This document shows positions 11,446-24,528 of a DNA stretch of 64,000 bases, in pieces. A model generated the notes under the pieces. That model was not told the origin of the DNA. It was given only the letters and a program-made list of their open reading frames with translations, and searched no databases. The stretch is taken from positions 52,447,727 through 52,511,726 of the forward strand of contig CM037790.1 of NCBI GenBank assembly GCA_021229015.1, read 5' to 3'. How positions within the stretch are numbered: position 1 is the stretch's first letter; each line of letters opens with the position of its first letter. The position numbers and the translations under genes were made by a program. The stretch is from Solen grandis. Its lineage: Eukaryota; Mollusca; Bivalvia; Adapedonta; Solenidae.

Positions 11446-11559
11446 AGTTAATTGAATACCTGTAGTAAATATATACATTTTGGCCATTATGAAGTGTAGG
11501 TCCATCTGAACAGACTGGTGATTTTATGGTCTGTTTTAATGTCAAGCAATATTTTGGGC

Positions 11560-11835
11560 AGTAATGTATACTCCTTTACATCATGAATATTCATGAACTA
11601 AATTATGACTTGATGAATGTTAATTATGGGAACTTTAGTGATATATGAAATCATGAATTTTTCTTTGCCACATGCATTGTGTAGAAACTGACCTACAATA
11701 TCATATAAGCAAACAGATGAGACCTAAATAAGACAGCTCCTATGAGAGCTGTCTGATCTTGGTCAGCTCTGTTTGCCTATACGTCAAAATGAGTCTATAT
11801 GAAGTAAATGGATACTCAAGCCCATAATGACAAAT
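11560..11835 (+). mobile_element. TTAA-type MITE family D, copy 1 (old)
   Basis: Starts near CATCATGAATATTCATGAAC and contains TTTTTCTTTGCCACATGC, GCAAACAGATGAGACC and a perfect inner hairpin AGACAGCT...AGCTGTCT near 11730-11750, ending AAAATGAGTCTATATGAAG. Other copies of this consensus are at 18895, 30480, 31900 and 34200. No coding. Confidence 0.55.
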
Positions 11836-13435
11836 TGTTGACTGTATCAGCAGTCTCTAGAATGTGATGGTAATGAACTGTTTCAAACTCTACTTATTTG
11901 ATTTACTTGGGTAGCATTATGATTATACACACAGTTATCACAAGTTCATTGCATATAACAATTATGTTTGTTTATTTATTGGGTCCAGATGACAGTATTT
12001 CAGTCATTTGGAGACTAATAATTGTCTACTTGAAAAAGTTATAGTGCTGCCAAAATAAAGTATCAAGTCATAGACATGTGACATGATACCACACTCAGTC
12101 ACCCCCCTTCCCACTCCAATTAAATCTTCTCATGGCAAGCCCTCACATGGTGCATATAAGTCTGTAATTCTTGCTCAAAATAGTCTGATGCATGCTTGGA
12201 CTTAAATAATTGGGATAGACTTCATCAGTAAGCCAGGTCCAATTATAAAATTGACATCAAATGTGACCTCCAAATTGCAAAATATTCAAATATAAATATT
12301 CAAAACATACACAAACAATACAGTACAAAATTATGAAAATTCAATGAGGTAACATTCTTTGAACAGTCTAATCGTAAACTGGTTACTGATGCTTTTTCAT
12401 GGTAACTGATTCTTTTTTTTTTTAATAACGTCACTTTGTGTACTCAGTCGGTACTTTCTCTTTTCTCAATTTTCATATTGACCCTTCTCCACTTGACTTT
12501 CCTAAAAAAGCATTTGTTTTTTTAAAGTCAACTTCGAAACCTGAAATTTCACATCAGCTACATTTAAAAAACAAAAGCCTTAAAACACAATAAAAACACT
12601 GCATAAACACTTACAAATTATAGTAAGGAAAATTTAAGATGTTGATGAGTAAATATGTAAATTTAGAATATATTCATTGAAAGAAAAAAACAAATTGTGC
12701 TTAAAAAGATTAACACCAACAATTCTCCAAATCATCATTCTAATGCTTAGATAACTCTAAACACAGTCAGATAATGATTGATTACATTTATTTCCCTTTG
12801 ATCTAGACCCAAAGCCTCTAGCTCAGACTGTCCTAATGATTCATTACTCAACATTTCCAAGAAATTATATTCATTAATATATTGTTTCCTAGATGAATTA
12901 AGATACATAACGTGTATGATCATGAGAAACTGGTATAGGCCTAGATGATGATGGAGTTATAGTTAGTTTGTTATCTATCTTGGATTCTCAAATTCACTGA
13001 ATGTTGATAATTTGAGACAATCATTTGTTGTGACAATCATTTGTTATAATTGGCCTTGTATAATTATATTTCAAAGCTTAAATATCATTTCACTATAAAC
13101 GGCTAGAAAAGTAATATTATTAAGTAAGGAAAATAAGTTTCATATGTATAGTTATTCAGACCGCTCGGACACGACACGTTTCAGCAGTTATTTAAGTTGT
13201 TCATTTATGCATGAAAAGATAGAAATTAAGAAAAGAATATTAATGATCAATTGTCGTTTTCATATCTGATCTCATAATATCATTTAAATGATATGTGTAT
13301 TATAAATGAGCACTGCTTAAAAAAGTGGGTGGGCTCTTATGATATCTCAGCGATTGTCTTGATTTGGGTTATTCAAAACCAGGCTTTAACTGAAATAAAA
13401 TACAGGTCCCCAACATTCCAATAACTGGGATTCAA
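11836..13435. other. No gene seen
   Basis: AT-rich single-copy-looking DNA upstream of FMO coding exon 1, possibly the FMO 5'-UTR intron. No open frame with splice sites, RNA gene or clear repeat ends. Confidence 0.4.
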
Positions 13436-13620
13436 CTGTAAATCCTGGTCGGTTGTAATTACCATGGCATTTAGATTTCAGAAATAAGTAGCAGCAAAAT
13501 GAAATATTAATCCTTCAATGATCCTCAACATTTCATTAATAAAATAAATAACTGTTACTTCACTAGAACAATGTCTTCTTGATAAAATGATTGACAATGT
13601 AAACACTACGTAGTATATTA
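13436..13620 (+). repeat. Duplicated segment, copy a (partner 16298-16490)
   Basis: Shares with 16298-16490, in the same orientation, the blocks TTAGNTTTCAGAAATAAGT, ATCCTCAACATTTCATT, CTTGATAAAA and TTGACAATGTAAACACTACG, in the same order and spacing. Either a local duplication about 2.9 kb apart or two copies of an undescribed dispersed repeat. Confidence 0.65.
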
Positions 13621-13799
13621 TAGCACATTCTCAGGAGGGCATTTAGTAGCCCGGGGTTCTACAGTACTGCAGTACTTAATATTAAATAGAAAATACTTAG
13701 ATATAAACATTATACATAACCAGGATGAAATTTCTCTTTTATATGTTAATTGATCCTCTTCCAATGAAATATGTCCAAACTTTATTGCTTCAAATCAAA

Positions 13800-14383
13800 C
13801 AAAAGGGCAGTGATGGCCCTATATCGCTCACCTGAGTACCACTGCTCTAAAGGCAACCTTGGGCCATAACTCCCATACAAGGCACAATAATCCTTGGTTT
13901 ATTAACATTTATATGTATACATCTGATCAAGATGGCAATCTGAGTTCTACATGGATCAAGTTTATTTTATCAACTTTTGTGAAGGTTAGAAGATAAGTCC
14001 ATGTAAAATCAAGTGACCCTTGAGGTGGGGCCAATCGACCACAGGGTCATGATTTGAAAGAACTTGGTAATGGTCCATAAGATAATGCCATACACCAAAT
14101 ATCTAAGCTCTAGGCCTTGCGGTTTCGGAGAAGAAGATTTTTAAAGATTGCATTTTAAAAATCTATTTTTAGCTCCTGTGACCAACATATGCAACAGACT
14201 GGAACCATTTGAACAACTTTGGTAGAGCTTCATGCAAGGAACATCCAAGGCAATTTTCATCAAATTTGGCCCAGTGGTTTAGGAAGAGATGTTGTTTAAA
14301 GAAAATTGTTGACACCGGACACACACATGGACGCTGGACAAAAGGAGATCACAATAGCATGTTGTGCTCAGGTGAGCTAAAAA
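13800..14383 (+). mobile_element. HINE/pearl-like element copy 3 (short)
   Basis: 5' end CAAAAGGGCAGTGATGGCCC then CGCTCACCTGAG; 3' end GTTGTGCTCAGGTGAGCTAAAAA, preceded by GACACCGGACACACAC and GATCACAATAG. About 584 bp, without a long central array. Same termini as copies 1 and 2. Confidence 0.7.
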
Positions 14384-14444
14384 TGGTTGAAATGATGTGC
14401 AAAATATTGTAAAATCTTGTGACAAACTGTGGAAATGTCAACTA

Positions 14445-15112
14445 CAGTGGTCACGCAATTCCTCAATGTGGCGATTCATTGAATACCGGCGATGACTCGA
14501 GCTACAAGCCCGCTCCCATGATTTAGCCCTACTTATTCAATATAAATTTATGGGCGATTCTTCAAACATGCAATTTTGGATTCCTCAAGCAACATCCTTG
14601 GTCCCTAGATAGTATATCCTATATTATTTCTTTGCGATTCCTCGAAGTCGATATCAAAACCTACCTATATCTCCTTGACAACCATACTCCAGCCCTATGA
14701 CCATCTGCCCATGTAATTAACACCTTGGTCGAGATGGTTTTCTTTTTTGTTTTCACGCATTGTTAAACCTCCTCCTAAGAGTACATTAGTGAATCGTTAT
14801 ATCAATACGGCCATGTAGAAAGTATTTTCGCACCTACTGATCATGTAACAAACTGTGATGGGTCTGCATGATTAATCATTTGTCATTAAAAGAGCCGATT
14901 TTGTTTGTGTGTTGTTCTTTTTCTCTGTAATCATTAATTTGAAGAACCACAGTATATAAAGTATTATTAAAGGCTAAATGTAACAAAAAAAATAAATGAA
15001 AAGATGATGTTAAGGTATCAACAAATGTAAATGTATTGAATTTTGACACATAAATGATTCCTCGAGTTTTTTGGAAGATCCCATCTGACCTCGAGGAATC
15101 GCGTGACCACTG
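14445..15112. mobile_element. Tc1/mariner-type MITE with TA flanks
   Basis: Termini CAGTGGTCACGCAATTCCTC and GAGGAATCGCGTGACCACTG form an almost perfect ~20-bp inverted repeat, flanked on both sides by TA (14443-14444, 15113-15114). TTCCTC/GAGGAAT motifs recur inside (GGATTCCTCAAG, GCGATTCCTCGAAG). No transposase frame, so non-autonomous. Confidence 0.8.
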
Positions 15113-15480
15113 TATACACTTGTATAAAAAGTAAATCTTGCTAAATTATTCCAGTAAATATTAAAATGCTGTTCAACCATTACTAAACATATTTACAGCA
15201 AGGTATGGAGATGGTACTAAAATATGACAATTTTAAAAAGAATCATTAAAAATGTTTTATTTACCAAGAATGTATTCATTTTTCCCCGAAATTATTTAAT
15301 AGGTGAATGCGATGCAATTTAGTGTCACAGTTGTAAAAATACTATTACTGACAGATGTTGCGTTTATATGCAGTTGCAGAAAATGTTATCAATGCAATAT
15401 CATAGGAACCTTGCATAACCAATGCATGTAAAAATCTCACCAACCATTGACTTTTTTTAGACCAATTTCTGTCAACAGAA
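15113..15480. other. No gene seen
   Basis: AT-rich DNA without recognisable features. Confidence 0.4.
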
Positions 15481-15602
15481 ATTTTCTGTGACATTTAATG
15501 AGCTGTCCTGAAAATTTAACAATGTTTTTTAATTTTATTGTATATATTTCTTTTTTAAAATTGTTGTTTTAAAAAAACAACTATATGTTATATTTCTGTC
15601 AA
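15480..15602 (+). repeat. Duplicated segment, partner of 16575-16700
   Basis: TCTGTGACATTTAATGAGCT, GCTGTCCTG, TTTTTAATT, TTGTATA and ATATGTTATATTTC recur in order at 16578-16700. With the 13436/16298 pair this suggests repeated rearrangement in 13.4-16.7 kb. Confidence 0.55.
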
Positions 15603-16297
15603 TATTTGGGTCATAAAATAAATGCAAAATATCACTTGGAAGTAGCTCATACCTATGGTTTAAGGTTTTGACACATAGCATATAGTGTATGTTAACTTTA
15701 AGTAACAAAATTCATGAGACCTATGGTTGACTTACCATCTTTGATCCCCTTAACATTTTACCTAGTATCAATTCAATTGGAATTATTGTAATAACATTAA
15801 AGAAAATAAGTACATAAATTAAATATTTGATAAATTGTTAAATTCATTATATTTTTTGTCAAACAATTTTAAAATAATTTGTTGCCCTGTAAAAGGAAAG
15901 CATTTTTTCTGGGGGTTCGAGAGGAGGTGGGGTTCGAGAGATGGTAAATCAGCAGTATAATCTTGTCATTTCTTAATACCCTGGTAATATACAACCACCA
16001 GTAATACCCTCTCAGAGTATATGTACACATCAATAGCAAATTCCTTTCCTGCTGATATACATAATTACATTAACACAATTCTACATATCTTCACATGTTT
16101 CAATATGGATATATTTTGAGTGTGTACAAAGTCTGTACCAGATTGTTTAAATCCAATTTTTAAACTTAATTTTACTACAAAATTCACTAGTGTATATATC
16201 ATCATCAGATCTAAAAATATCTTTTCTCCAACATGCACACTGCTAATAATACTTTCAAAATAAAGTGTCAGCAGTAGCACAAATATGAAGACATGTA

Positions 16298-16490
16298 TCC
16301 TGGTGAGTTGTATTACCGTGGTATTTAGCTTTCAGAAATAAGTTACAAATAGAAGAAGAAGCACACACATGAAAAATTTATATTTCAGTAATCCTCAACA
16401 TTTCATTGTTAAAATAATTGATTGTCACTTCTCTACAACAATTTCTCCTTGATAAAAATATTGACAATGTAAACACTACGTAATATATTT
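16298..16490 (+). repeat. Duplicated segment, copy b (partner 13436-13620)
   Basis: See 13436-13620: same blocks in the same order, including the near-identical TTGACAATGTAAACACTACG. Confidence 0.65.
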
Positions 16491-16699
16491 CTGAAATTTC
16501 TTGGTAGGGTATTACCAATGCATTTATAAACTTCACCTCTAGTAATCTTTTTAGATCAAATATCATCATAATAATTTTTCTGTGACGTTCATTATGCTGT
16601 CCTGCAACATTTAGAATGATTTTTAATTATGTTGTATACATTTATTTTTAATTATTGTTTCAAATATTAGTCCAGTAGAAAATATGTTATATTTCCATG

Positions 16700-17760
16700 G
16701 AATTTTGGTTGTTAAAAAGAGACCGTGTAAGAATCAACATGGAACACTTAAATGTTAGGAGTTATTATTTATGCAATGAATACATCTGCATGGGTATCCA
16801 GATACCCGCTGGAATTAGGATGACGGGTAAACACGGTAAAATAATAGATTCGTTTCAGTCCTGTCGCCATGATTATACTAGATCGTGCCTGGCTGTGGGC
16901 CGCCTGCCCCTCAATCCTTGGGAAGTCAACACGTTATGTGGACTTATGACAACCGATCTGTAAAATCAGTCAGAATCATACCTTACAGATGCAGAAATAT
17001 GACCTCAAAAATATGCACCCAAAGCTTTATCAAGTGACATGACACTGGAAATTAACACAAGTTTCAACTATCTCATTGATAACAAAATTGGACTTGCAGC
17101 CGACACATCCTTCACCTTTGGTACTCGGCTTTACTAAACCACTCACAGTACGGCTGTAAAGCAGGGAACCAGATAGATCAGATTATATCTCTTTTCTAGA
17201 AGAGTAATATGGACCGCTCATTTAAAGCTAGAAAAAGTTTAATACACACATTAATTTACAGGAGATAAACATTATAATCGAAATATTATAAGATATTCAT
17301 AAAATAACAGCAGAAATTTTTTTCTTCATTTTTTTTTATATATGTTAACTTAAATGATTTTATAGAACATCGAATGCTCCCTGACTGTTTACATTTGAAG
17401 TCATTCACGCGTGTCATTAAGTCAATTAGCTACAAACGGTTATCAGAAAACTGGGGTGGAAAACTGGCGGACTAGGGATACAGAAAAGAATGACATACTT
17501 GGGAAGATATGCTGTTTATGGACAGTAATAATGCAATGCAGCTTAAGTAGTTATCCGACTGTTTCTCATATGTACGAGCGCTTCGTTCCCCGGTCACCCC
17601 ATACTTCACATTAAACTGTGCTGCGCTACGCGGCGCCAGGCATGTAGACTTGAAGTCGCGACGAATCGACCTGTTATATATTGGCATGGGCGTCAATCAA
17701 GGGGAGTCTGTCGTTTGTTAGACTACATTGATTGTGCGGCGGTAGACATTGAGGCACATA
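16700..17760. promoter_or_regulatory. CpG-richer unique region, possible promoter
   Basis: The stretches 16840-16960 and especially 17560-17700 keep many CpGs (GCGCTACGCGGCGCC, GTCGCGACGAATCGACC), unlike the CpG-poor surroundings, and contain no repeat termini. There is a TATATA at 17673-17680. It lies about 6 kb upstream of FMO exon 1 and could hold the FMO transcription start or that of an unrelated gene. No motif decides strand or gene. Confidence 0.25.
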
Positions 17761-18890
17761 ACATTCCCATTTATCTAACAAGGTAGGCGCCTTTTTGCTG
17801 TCCCTGCTTCGATTTTGTGTTTCAGAGAGAAATTGTGATGAATTCATCTTGTTTCAAGTCAGTTATACTGTTCTGGGTATTCCTTAAGCTTTCAAAAGAA
17901 ATTTGGTATATGGTTAGCATGTGTGAAGGTTTCAGGGCAGTAGTAAGGATAGCTGGATATATACAGATAATCAGCAGCAGTATATCTTATGTAAGCATAG
18001 TAAATATTTATTTCTCTGATAATTACATCTTCAGTTTATGACTAAATATGTCCTAACATTTTATAACTTAATAATGTATAAAATAAGTAAAATCATGTAT
18101 ATACGAAAGTTGGTGTTAATTATAGAGTATTTCATCACTGATTACAAGAAACTTTTTCTTTTACAGGATCAACATTTTTTTTTATTCAGAGGAATTAATA
18201 CACATAATTATTCAATGCTTCTGAAACAATTTGCTATTCTTAAAAATCTCATATATTTAAATTAAACAGACTGTTTAGAAATGACTATGTGTTTAAATGT
18301 GCAGAAAATTAATATACTGTCATATGTATATAATAGTTTGTCAATAAATGATACCATTGGATATAAATAATTCTTATAGAGGACTCATTTCCACACCCTT
18401 TAAGTTTAAGACCAGCATATTGTTATATTCACATTACATATGTTCTTAATAATACAGCATTTCAACATAAAGGCACACAAACACGTGCTTTATCATATGA
18501 CCATGAACTTATCTATAATAATAAGTTGTCTTGAAGGAGAATAATAATTTGATACATATAAATTTTATTATTAATACACTATAAACATATAAATATGTCA
18601 TATAAGTTATATGTAGATATATTTTTTGTTAATTTTAATAAACAAGTTTGTTTAATGAAAAGTTAAATATAATGTCTAATCTGTTATTTGTCTCACTCTC
18701 TCACTCTCTCTCACGACCTCTACCCTCACATATATGTTATGCTACAAATTTAAAATTGATGTACATTTACTTTTTCAAATAATTGAATTGACACCTATAC
18801 TACTTTAGTATATGTCTTCCATTTTTATCTTTGTTAAATTGTATTAATAATCAAGATCAGTCTGAAATATATTCTCACTATCAACGGTAA
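17761..18890. other. No gene seen
   Basis: Very AT-rich; short open frames here have no splice context or family motifs. A short TCTCACTCTCTCAC run is at 18690-18715. Confidence 0.4.
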
Positions 18891-19115
18891 CCCCTTACCT
18901 CATGAATATTTATGCACAAACTTATAGCTGGATGAATATTAATTTACTGAATTTTAAATGGTATATATGAAACAATGATTTTTTCTTTGCCATGCAGACT
19001 GTGTAGAATCTGACCTACACTATCATATGAGCAAACAGAGAGGAGACCCTGATCTTTTTCTGATCTGTTTGCCAAAGCATCAGAACATAATCTATAATTA
19101 TGATGTAAAATTTAA
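18890..19115 (+). mobile_element. MITE family D, copy 2
   Basis: Starts ACCTCATGAATATTTATGCA and contains TTTTTTCTTTGCCATGCAGA, CTGTGTAGAATCTGACCTAC and GCAAACAGAGAGGAGACCCTG. Same consensus as 11560-11835. Confidence 0.6.
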
Positions 19116-22100
19116 TGTGCAGTGGTATGTATACTGATATGAATATATGTTTTTAATAACTAAGGTAATAAACCATGCAAAACAGATTTAGAGACAAGAA
19201 TGAGGTAGGGAATCACTAACTGGTCTTTAGACTTTATATTGTGAGAAGTAAATATATTCAGGACATTTTTAAACATATTTTTCCACTATGGTCAATAGTA
19301 ATACCTATTTTTTTTTGTAAGTTATATGAGGTGCCTGTGTCAGATACATATCCTACAAAAATGATATGTGTTATTTCAGATTTAACTATAAGTACATTAT
19401 TTAATTAATTTTGTAACTGTTTGAGAATCAAAGTAAGTGTTTCAAGATTTATTTAGCTAAATTATGACCCTCAAAAAAGGTTCTCCCAAGTCAAATCTGA
19501 ATTACATGTATAGACAAATTTTTCTTTTCTTCCAGGAATGTCGAGTAAAACCTAATGTAAACATAGTTATAAGATGTAAGTGGTAATTTCTTTATGAGTC
19601 GACAGAGCAGTAGATTTTTTTACACTGTTTTTGGAAGATGACCCATTACCTGGCTGGCCTTCTGATTAGAAATACACAATGTATTTCTTGTAAGCTTAGA
19701 TGATAGAAATTTGGGAAATGAACATTTACAGAAAATCCAGGATGTGAAAGTGAAAATATATATTACTGACAGTCTGTATGTGTTAGAGAAAAACCTTATA
19801 TGTTTTCATTTGAAAATTTGGTCATATTAAAATTAAAATTTGCAAATATATATTTATATATATATTTTGGCATTGGGAATATTGCCAAATATTGCCTATA
19901 AACCAGCTAATAAGATGACTGCAATATAAAACCTGATCAGTCAGAAATCTGACTGATCAGGCTGAGTTGCTATTGATAACAAGTGATTTACAAAGGGTTC
20001 AGTCTGATCCAATTAAACTCTAGTCTGGAAGGATCTAGGTTAAACTGTCATTTCTTCATATCTGAAATTCAATGAAATAAAATTATTCCAAAGTTGATGG
20101 TACTCATAATATTCATAATCATTGTCTTCAATGAAAAAGTAAGAAATGTTTAAATGCATTATTATCATTTCAGGTAATAGTACAAATTCTATTTGTCTTA
20201 AGCTATACCGGTAGTTTACATGTACCGGTATACACATGCAGGAATAGGTGACATTTTATTTTATCCATTTAAGGACCCATCATTATTTTCTGCTAAAATC
20301 TTATTTTCAGAAGGAAGAAAGGGAAGAAAACACACATTTTTTTTGTTCCTTTATTATGGAGGTTCAACAGAAATTATTAAACAAATTTATAAGGAATGTA
20401 AGATGCTACTGGTTATAAATATATAGGAAGATTGTTCAAGCTATTTTTATCCTGTGTTTGATTAAATAATGATTACCGGTAGATCAATTTTCATTAGTTC
20501 TGTGAATCATAGACCTGGAGCTGAAATTTTGTTGATTTCCAATATACCTAAATATCATATTATTCAGATGCAATTTATAACTAGGTATGTATTTCGACTT
20601 CAGTTTGTTCAGTTCATTAAAAAAGGAGAGAGAGTAAAAATATAAAATATTACACATACAAAATGCCACATTAACGTTGAATATATAAAAGGAGGGAATC
20701 TGTTTGATTTTCCGTATAATTTTCACCAGCCTGTCTCCTCTGAGCATCAAAGCTCATTTTTGGCATACAAATCACAATTGTTCAGGTACACCCCCGTAAT
20801 GTATAATTTGACTGAATTTTCTCTTCCTCTACTTTTATGATTTAAAGCCTGAATCTGGCAGTGTAAAGCAAAGAATCAAAACTAAATGGCCTTTAAGTAA
20901 TTTAAACAGAACCAGACAGATACAAGTCAAAGGCTTAAGGGGGTGGAGTAGATTTAATTAAACATTTCATGCTTTAATGCAGTTAATTTAGTTATGAAAA
21001 GGAACTTTTTTTTCAAGTCAAATTTCATCTTAAGAAGTTTGGTCTACAACTAAAATGCCTCCAGATGAAAGACAGGCTAAGCGAGTCAGCGGGATAGAAC
21101 AGTAGTTTATCATGTAATAATGTTAATATTAAATACTGGTGCTAAGTTTGGAAAGAATTAAATTTGTAATTATTTTTTTTTATTTACAAGTAGTCTTCAT
21201 TTTCATGTTAAATGTGTTAAAACTCATTAACATTTACCTAATTACATTCTTGATTTCCTTTTCTTTCTTTTTCTGTTTATCTTTTGATCTAACCTCCAAC
21301 CTTAATTTTTTTCTGGAGAAAACAACAACAACAAACACGTACTACTGGTAAAGAGAAAGCAAGAAAACATGGCTTTCTTCCCTGCTGACTGTCTCAACAT
21401 CAAGAATAAACTCTTGTTAGACTCTTAGAAAATTGATCAGTTATGTCTGATACTCAGACTTATTTCATGTATATTGGTATAAAATATTCACTGAGGGCAC
21501 AACTTTAAGATATTCTACAATTACCTAACATCAAATATGCTTGCAAAATGTCTGCACTTTAGGCAGACTACTGGCAAATTGCCTATCATATTTTATACAC
21601 TAAAATAAATAATATACCTTAAAATGATCACATGGTGCTTTGGATGTGCTTCTGTTTCTTATACAGAGATGATGGGAATGTGAACGCTGCATATTAAAAC
21701 CTTAATAACAATTGGAAGTTACTAAAGGACCTATATAATGATAAGTGTTCATGAAGTCATTTTTTCAACTCTTCTAGAAAGGTGCCCAAAAAAAAAAAAA
21801 AATCAATTTACCAAATATCGGAATAATCACTTGGGAAATTATATGTTATGTAAATACACATATCTGTCACTATGACATTGTGTACATCTATCATTTAGAG
21901 CCTTACACTGTCATCCTTTTTTATGAAATAAGACAATTTTAGGATTATTTCATCTGTTTCTAGATAGCCTTAAAACTGTTCAACTATATTACAAAGGCCA
22001 GGGGAGATACATTTTTTTTTCCAAATTAGAATTTTGGAATAAGAAAAAGTTCAGTTTGGCCAAAAGTTTTTTTTAAGTCAGAATTTTTTTTTCAGCACAG

Positions 22101-22600
22101 ACAGCTTATAAAAAGAAATAATTATTTTTGATAAACTGATAAAAATATATAATTTACTGTAATGCTCTAGATTTGCTGTAATTTCTTGAGCTTTTGTTCC
22201 AATGCTGGATTTAAAGTATAAAGACCAATATTTCAATAACACAGAAATAATTACCTTATGATTTTTTCATAAGAATTAAAAATTAAAATGATTTCTTTGT
22301 AATTCCTGTTTTTTTTTTTGTTTTTTTATCTAAATAGCATTAAACATCTATCATGCACTTTAAAAAAAGAGACTGTTTTAATGCACAATAGAGCTAGTTT
22401 TTTGTCCATTCTTTATTTTTTAAAATGGAAAAGTGCACAGTGGTCCTTTGGTGGGTCTAGAAACCATCTAGAGAAGTTTTCCAATTGATATAACAAGAAA
22501 TACAATTAGTTTAGGCATTACAAGTGAGGGCTATTCTGGAATCCCACTTGTCATGCCCTGTTGCCTTTAAATAGCATAGCATCTTATCACATCCTCCCAA
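19116..22600. other. AT-rich stretch, no gene; one MITE-core hairpin
   Basis: No supported exon. A perfect 14-bp stem with a 2-nt loop lies at 19932-19961 (CCTGATCAGTCAGA / TCTGACTGATCAGG), resembling the core of the family C MITEs. A 16-codon frame at 21055 (MPPDERQAKRVSGIEQ) was noted without further support. Confidence 0.4.
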
Positions 22601-22977
22601 ACTGAGGCTCAAGTATGGATGTCGTATGTCACACAAGTGTAATATGGGAGAGTTCTTCAGTCTTAAAAAAAAGAAGCTTGTGAGGCTGTTTTTAGGATGG
22701 GTATAGGGTCAAGGTCACTGTTGCTAAAAAGGGGGGGTCTGGAGTCAGGTACTGCATGAGAGTTTGTGAGTGACATTTAGGGCAAATCATCAGTTTCAAT
22801 AAAGTAATAAGACTTTCACAGACAGCTAATTTGAAAAAAAAATCATCACAAGAACAGGATCTCCATGGAGATTGCAATCTCAGCCACTCAGATATTTAAA
22901 TAGATAATGAACTTTTCTGTTTGACATACTATGCATACATATATGGATCAAGTTTCATAGACATGTCATTTAAGCGC

Positions 22978-23265
22978 TTATATTAACAAAATGCTTGCGA
23001 ACTTATATAAGTGTAAAACCTTGTTATATAGGTGAATGTATTTTTGGCAGATTAGCGGTTGTGGGAAAATATTATACCCTTTTGTGAAATTCAATGTATT
23101 TGGGTTTTGAATTTCTACTTCATAAAATGATTGTACTTGAACATTATGTGCACTTCCCAAATAAAGCTGATTTTTTGGAATATTTTTTTCATGTAAATTA
23201 AACAGATCAAATTTCAGTATCTCTTCTCTTGAAGGATAACCATCCTGTGTAATGAACTCCTTCAC
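22978..23265 (-). other. Unrecognised open frame, probably not a gene
   Basis: A 95-codon minus-strand frame; its first codon is GTG, so there is no proper start. The middle reads fairly protein-like (LHEKNIPKNQLYLGSAHNV), but no family, splice sites or gene context support it. Possibly a decayed gene fragment or chance. Confidence 0.12.
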
Positions 23266-23887
23266 TTAACAATTTACACTCTTCATACTGTGGAGAACAT
23301 AATAACATCTGCATATTGAAGATGTTTACTTCTGTCACTTATTATTGTTTCATTTGAAATATCTTCACATAATTTCTTTCATTATAACTAGGTCTGATGA
23401 ATTTAGATCAATTCTTTTTCTATGTTATTTTCCAGTATTACAAGTCAAATGACTGAATATCTAAATTATACTTGTTTGTGAGGGAACTTGCCTCATGCAG
23501 GTACCATGTATACCCCCATAATCTCTAACCAAACCTATATACTCTGCCTTTCAGGTAATTCCTTTTATATTTAGAGATCAGTTATACATATCACTTTATT
23601 GTTGCTATATTTATGTACTAATTTATTAAATTAAAATTTCTGGTGAGGATTGTATATTTATTTATCTTTACTAAGTGTCGTGATTCTTTAACCGTACTCA
23701 TTATTTTTATACATTTTTGTGGTAAAATAATTTTTACTCTGAATAATTACTTCCTTTAAAATGTTTGACTCATTGTATATCTATGAGGAAATAATTTATA
23801 ACAATAGGACATGTCTTGACTGGATGAGAACCTGTGTTTGATATAACTGATATTTTGATACGTCAGGGAAGGATTGGTGTTTATTAA

Positions 23888-24111
23888 CCCTTTCCCTCAT
23901 ATAGACTCATTTTGACACACTCAATATAAGCCTGATCTGCAGAAAACCACAGTTAAACCTTACCAAATTTAATTATAAAGTCCTCATTTCCAGACCACTG
24001 AGGAGCAGTGAACAGCATAAAACCTGATCAGCCTGCAAGTTACTCGCAGGCTGATCTGGTTTTATGTTGTTTGCGTAGGTCTTTTTATGGTTTCCTCTAT
24101 GAGGGAAAGGG
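23888..24111 (+). mobile_element. piggyBac-type MITE (family C), copy 1
   Basis: Inverted ends CCCTTTCCCTCATATAGA and CTATGAGGGAAAGGG, flanked exactly by TTAA at 23884-23887 and 24112-24115. The inner palindrome CCTGATCAGCCTGCAAG / CTCGCAGGCTGATCTGG lies near 24026-24062. TTAA target plus CCCT ends fits piggyBac-derived MITEs; about 224 bp, no coding. Confidence 0.85.
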
Positions 24112-24194
24112 TTAAAAAAACTAATAATAATTAAAAAAAAAAAAAAATGAGATAGGAAAAAATGTTCAATATAGCCAGGGATTAAATATATGTA

Positions 24195-24450
24195 TATTTG
24201 GTGTTCACTCTGACTATTATATGGATAGCCAGGTGGGTACTGGCTTGTTTATCTCAGATCTGCATCCAAGGTTTGATCCCTAAGTTGTTATGCCCCCTTT
24301 GGAAGAAGAGGGGGCTGTCCCCCTTGGAAGAAGAGGGGGCATATTGTTTTTTTTGTCTAGTTTTGTTAAGGGCTAGCAGAGTTTCCCATCCAGGTACTGG
24401 CAAAATAACACTACTATATGTGCCATCAAGAAGGAGTTGTAACAAATGTT
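24195..24450 (+). repeat. Mixed dispersed repeat fragments
   Basis: Contains a tRNA-like box (AAGGTTTGATCCCTAAG at 24269-24285) and then a duplicated GGAAGAAGAGGGGGC motif beginning ATGCCCCCTTTGG, related to 10440-10825. No gene. Confidence 0.45.
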
Positions 24451-24528
24451 TCACAGTCTGAAGTAAACTAAATGTGTGTACAGTTCTGTTAGAAATTTAA
24501 AGACACTGTGGTTTGTCTAGAATCCTGA

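Noticed and set aside
11446..11505. Longer FMO N-terminus from ATG 11505
   Set aside because: In frame, but an acceptor at 11461-11460 and the standard FMO start at MKVAVIGAG favour 11445.
21055..21105. 16-codon frame MPPDERQAKRVSGIEQ
   Set aside because: Coding-like composition but too short, with no splice or family support.
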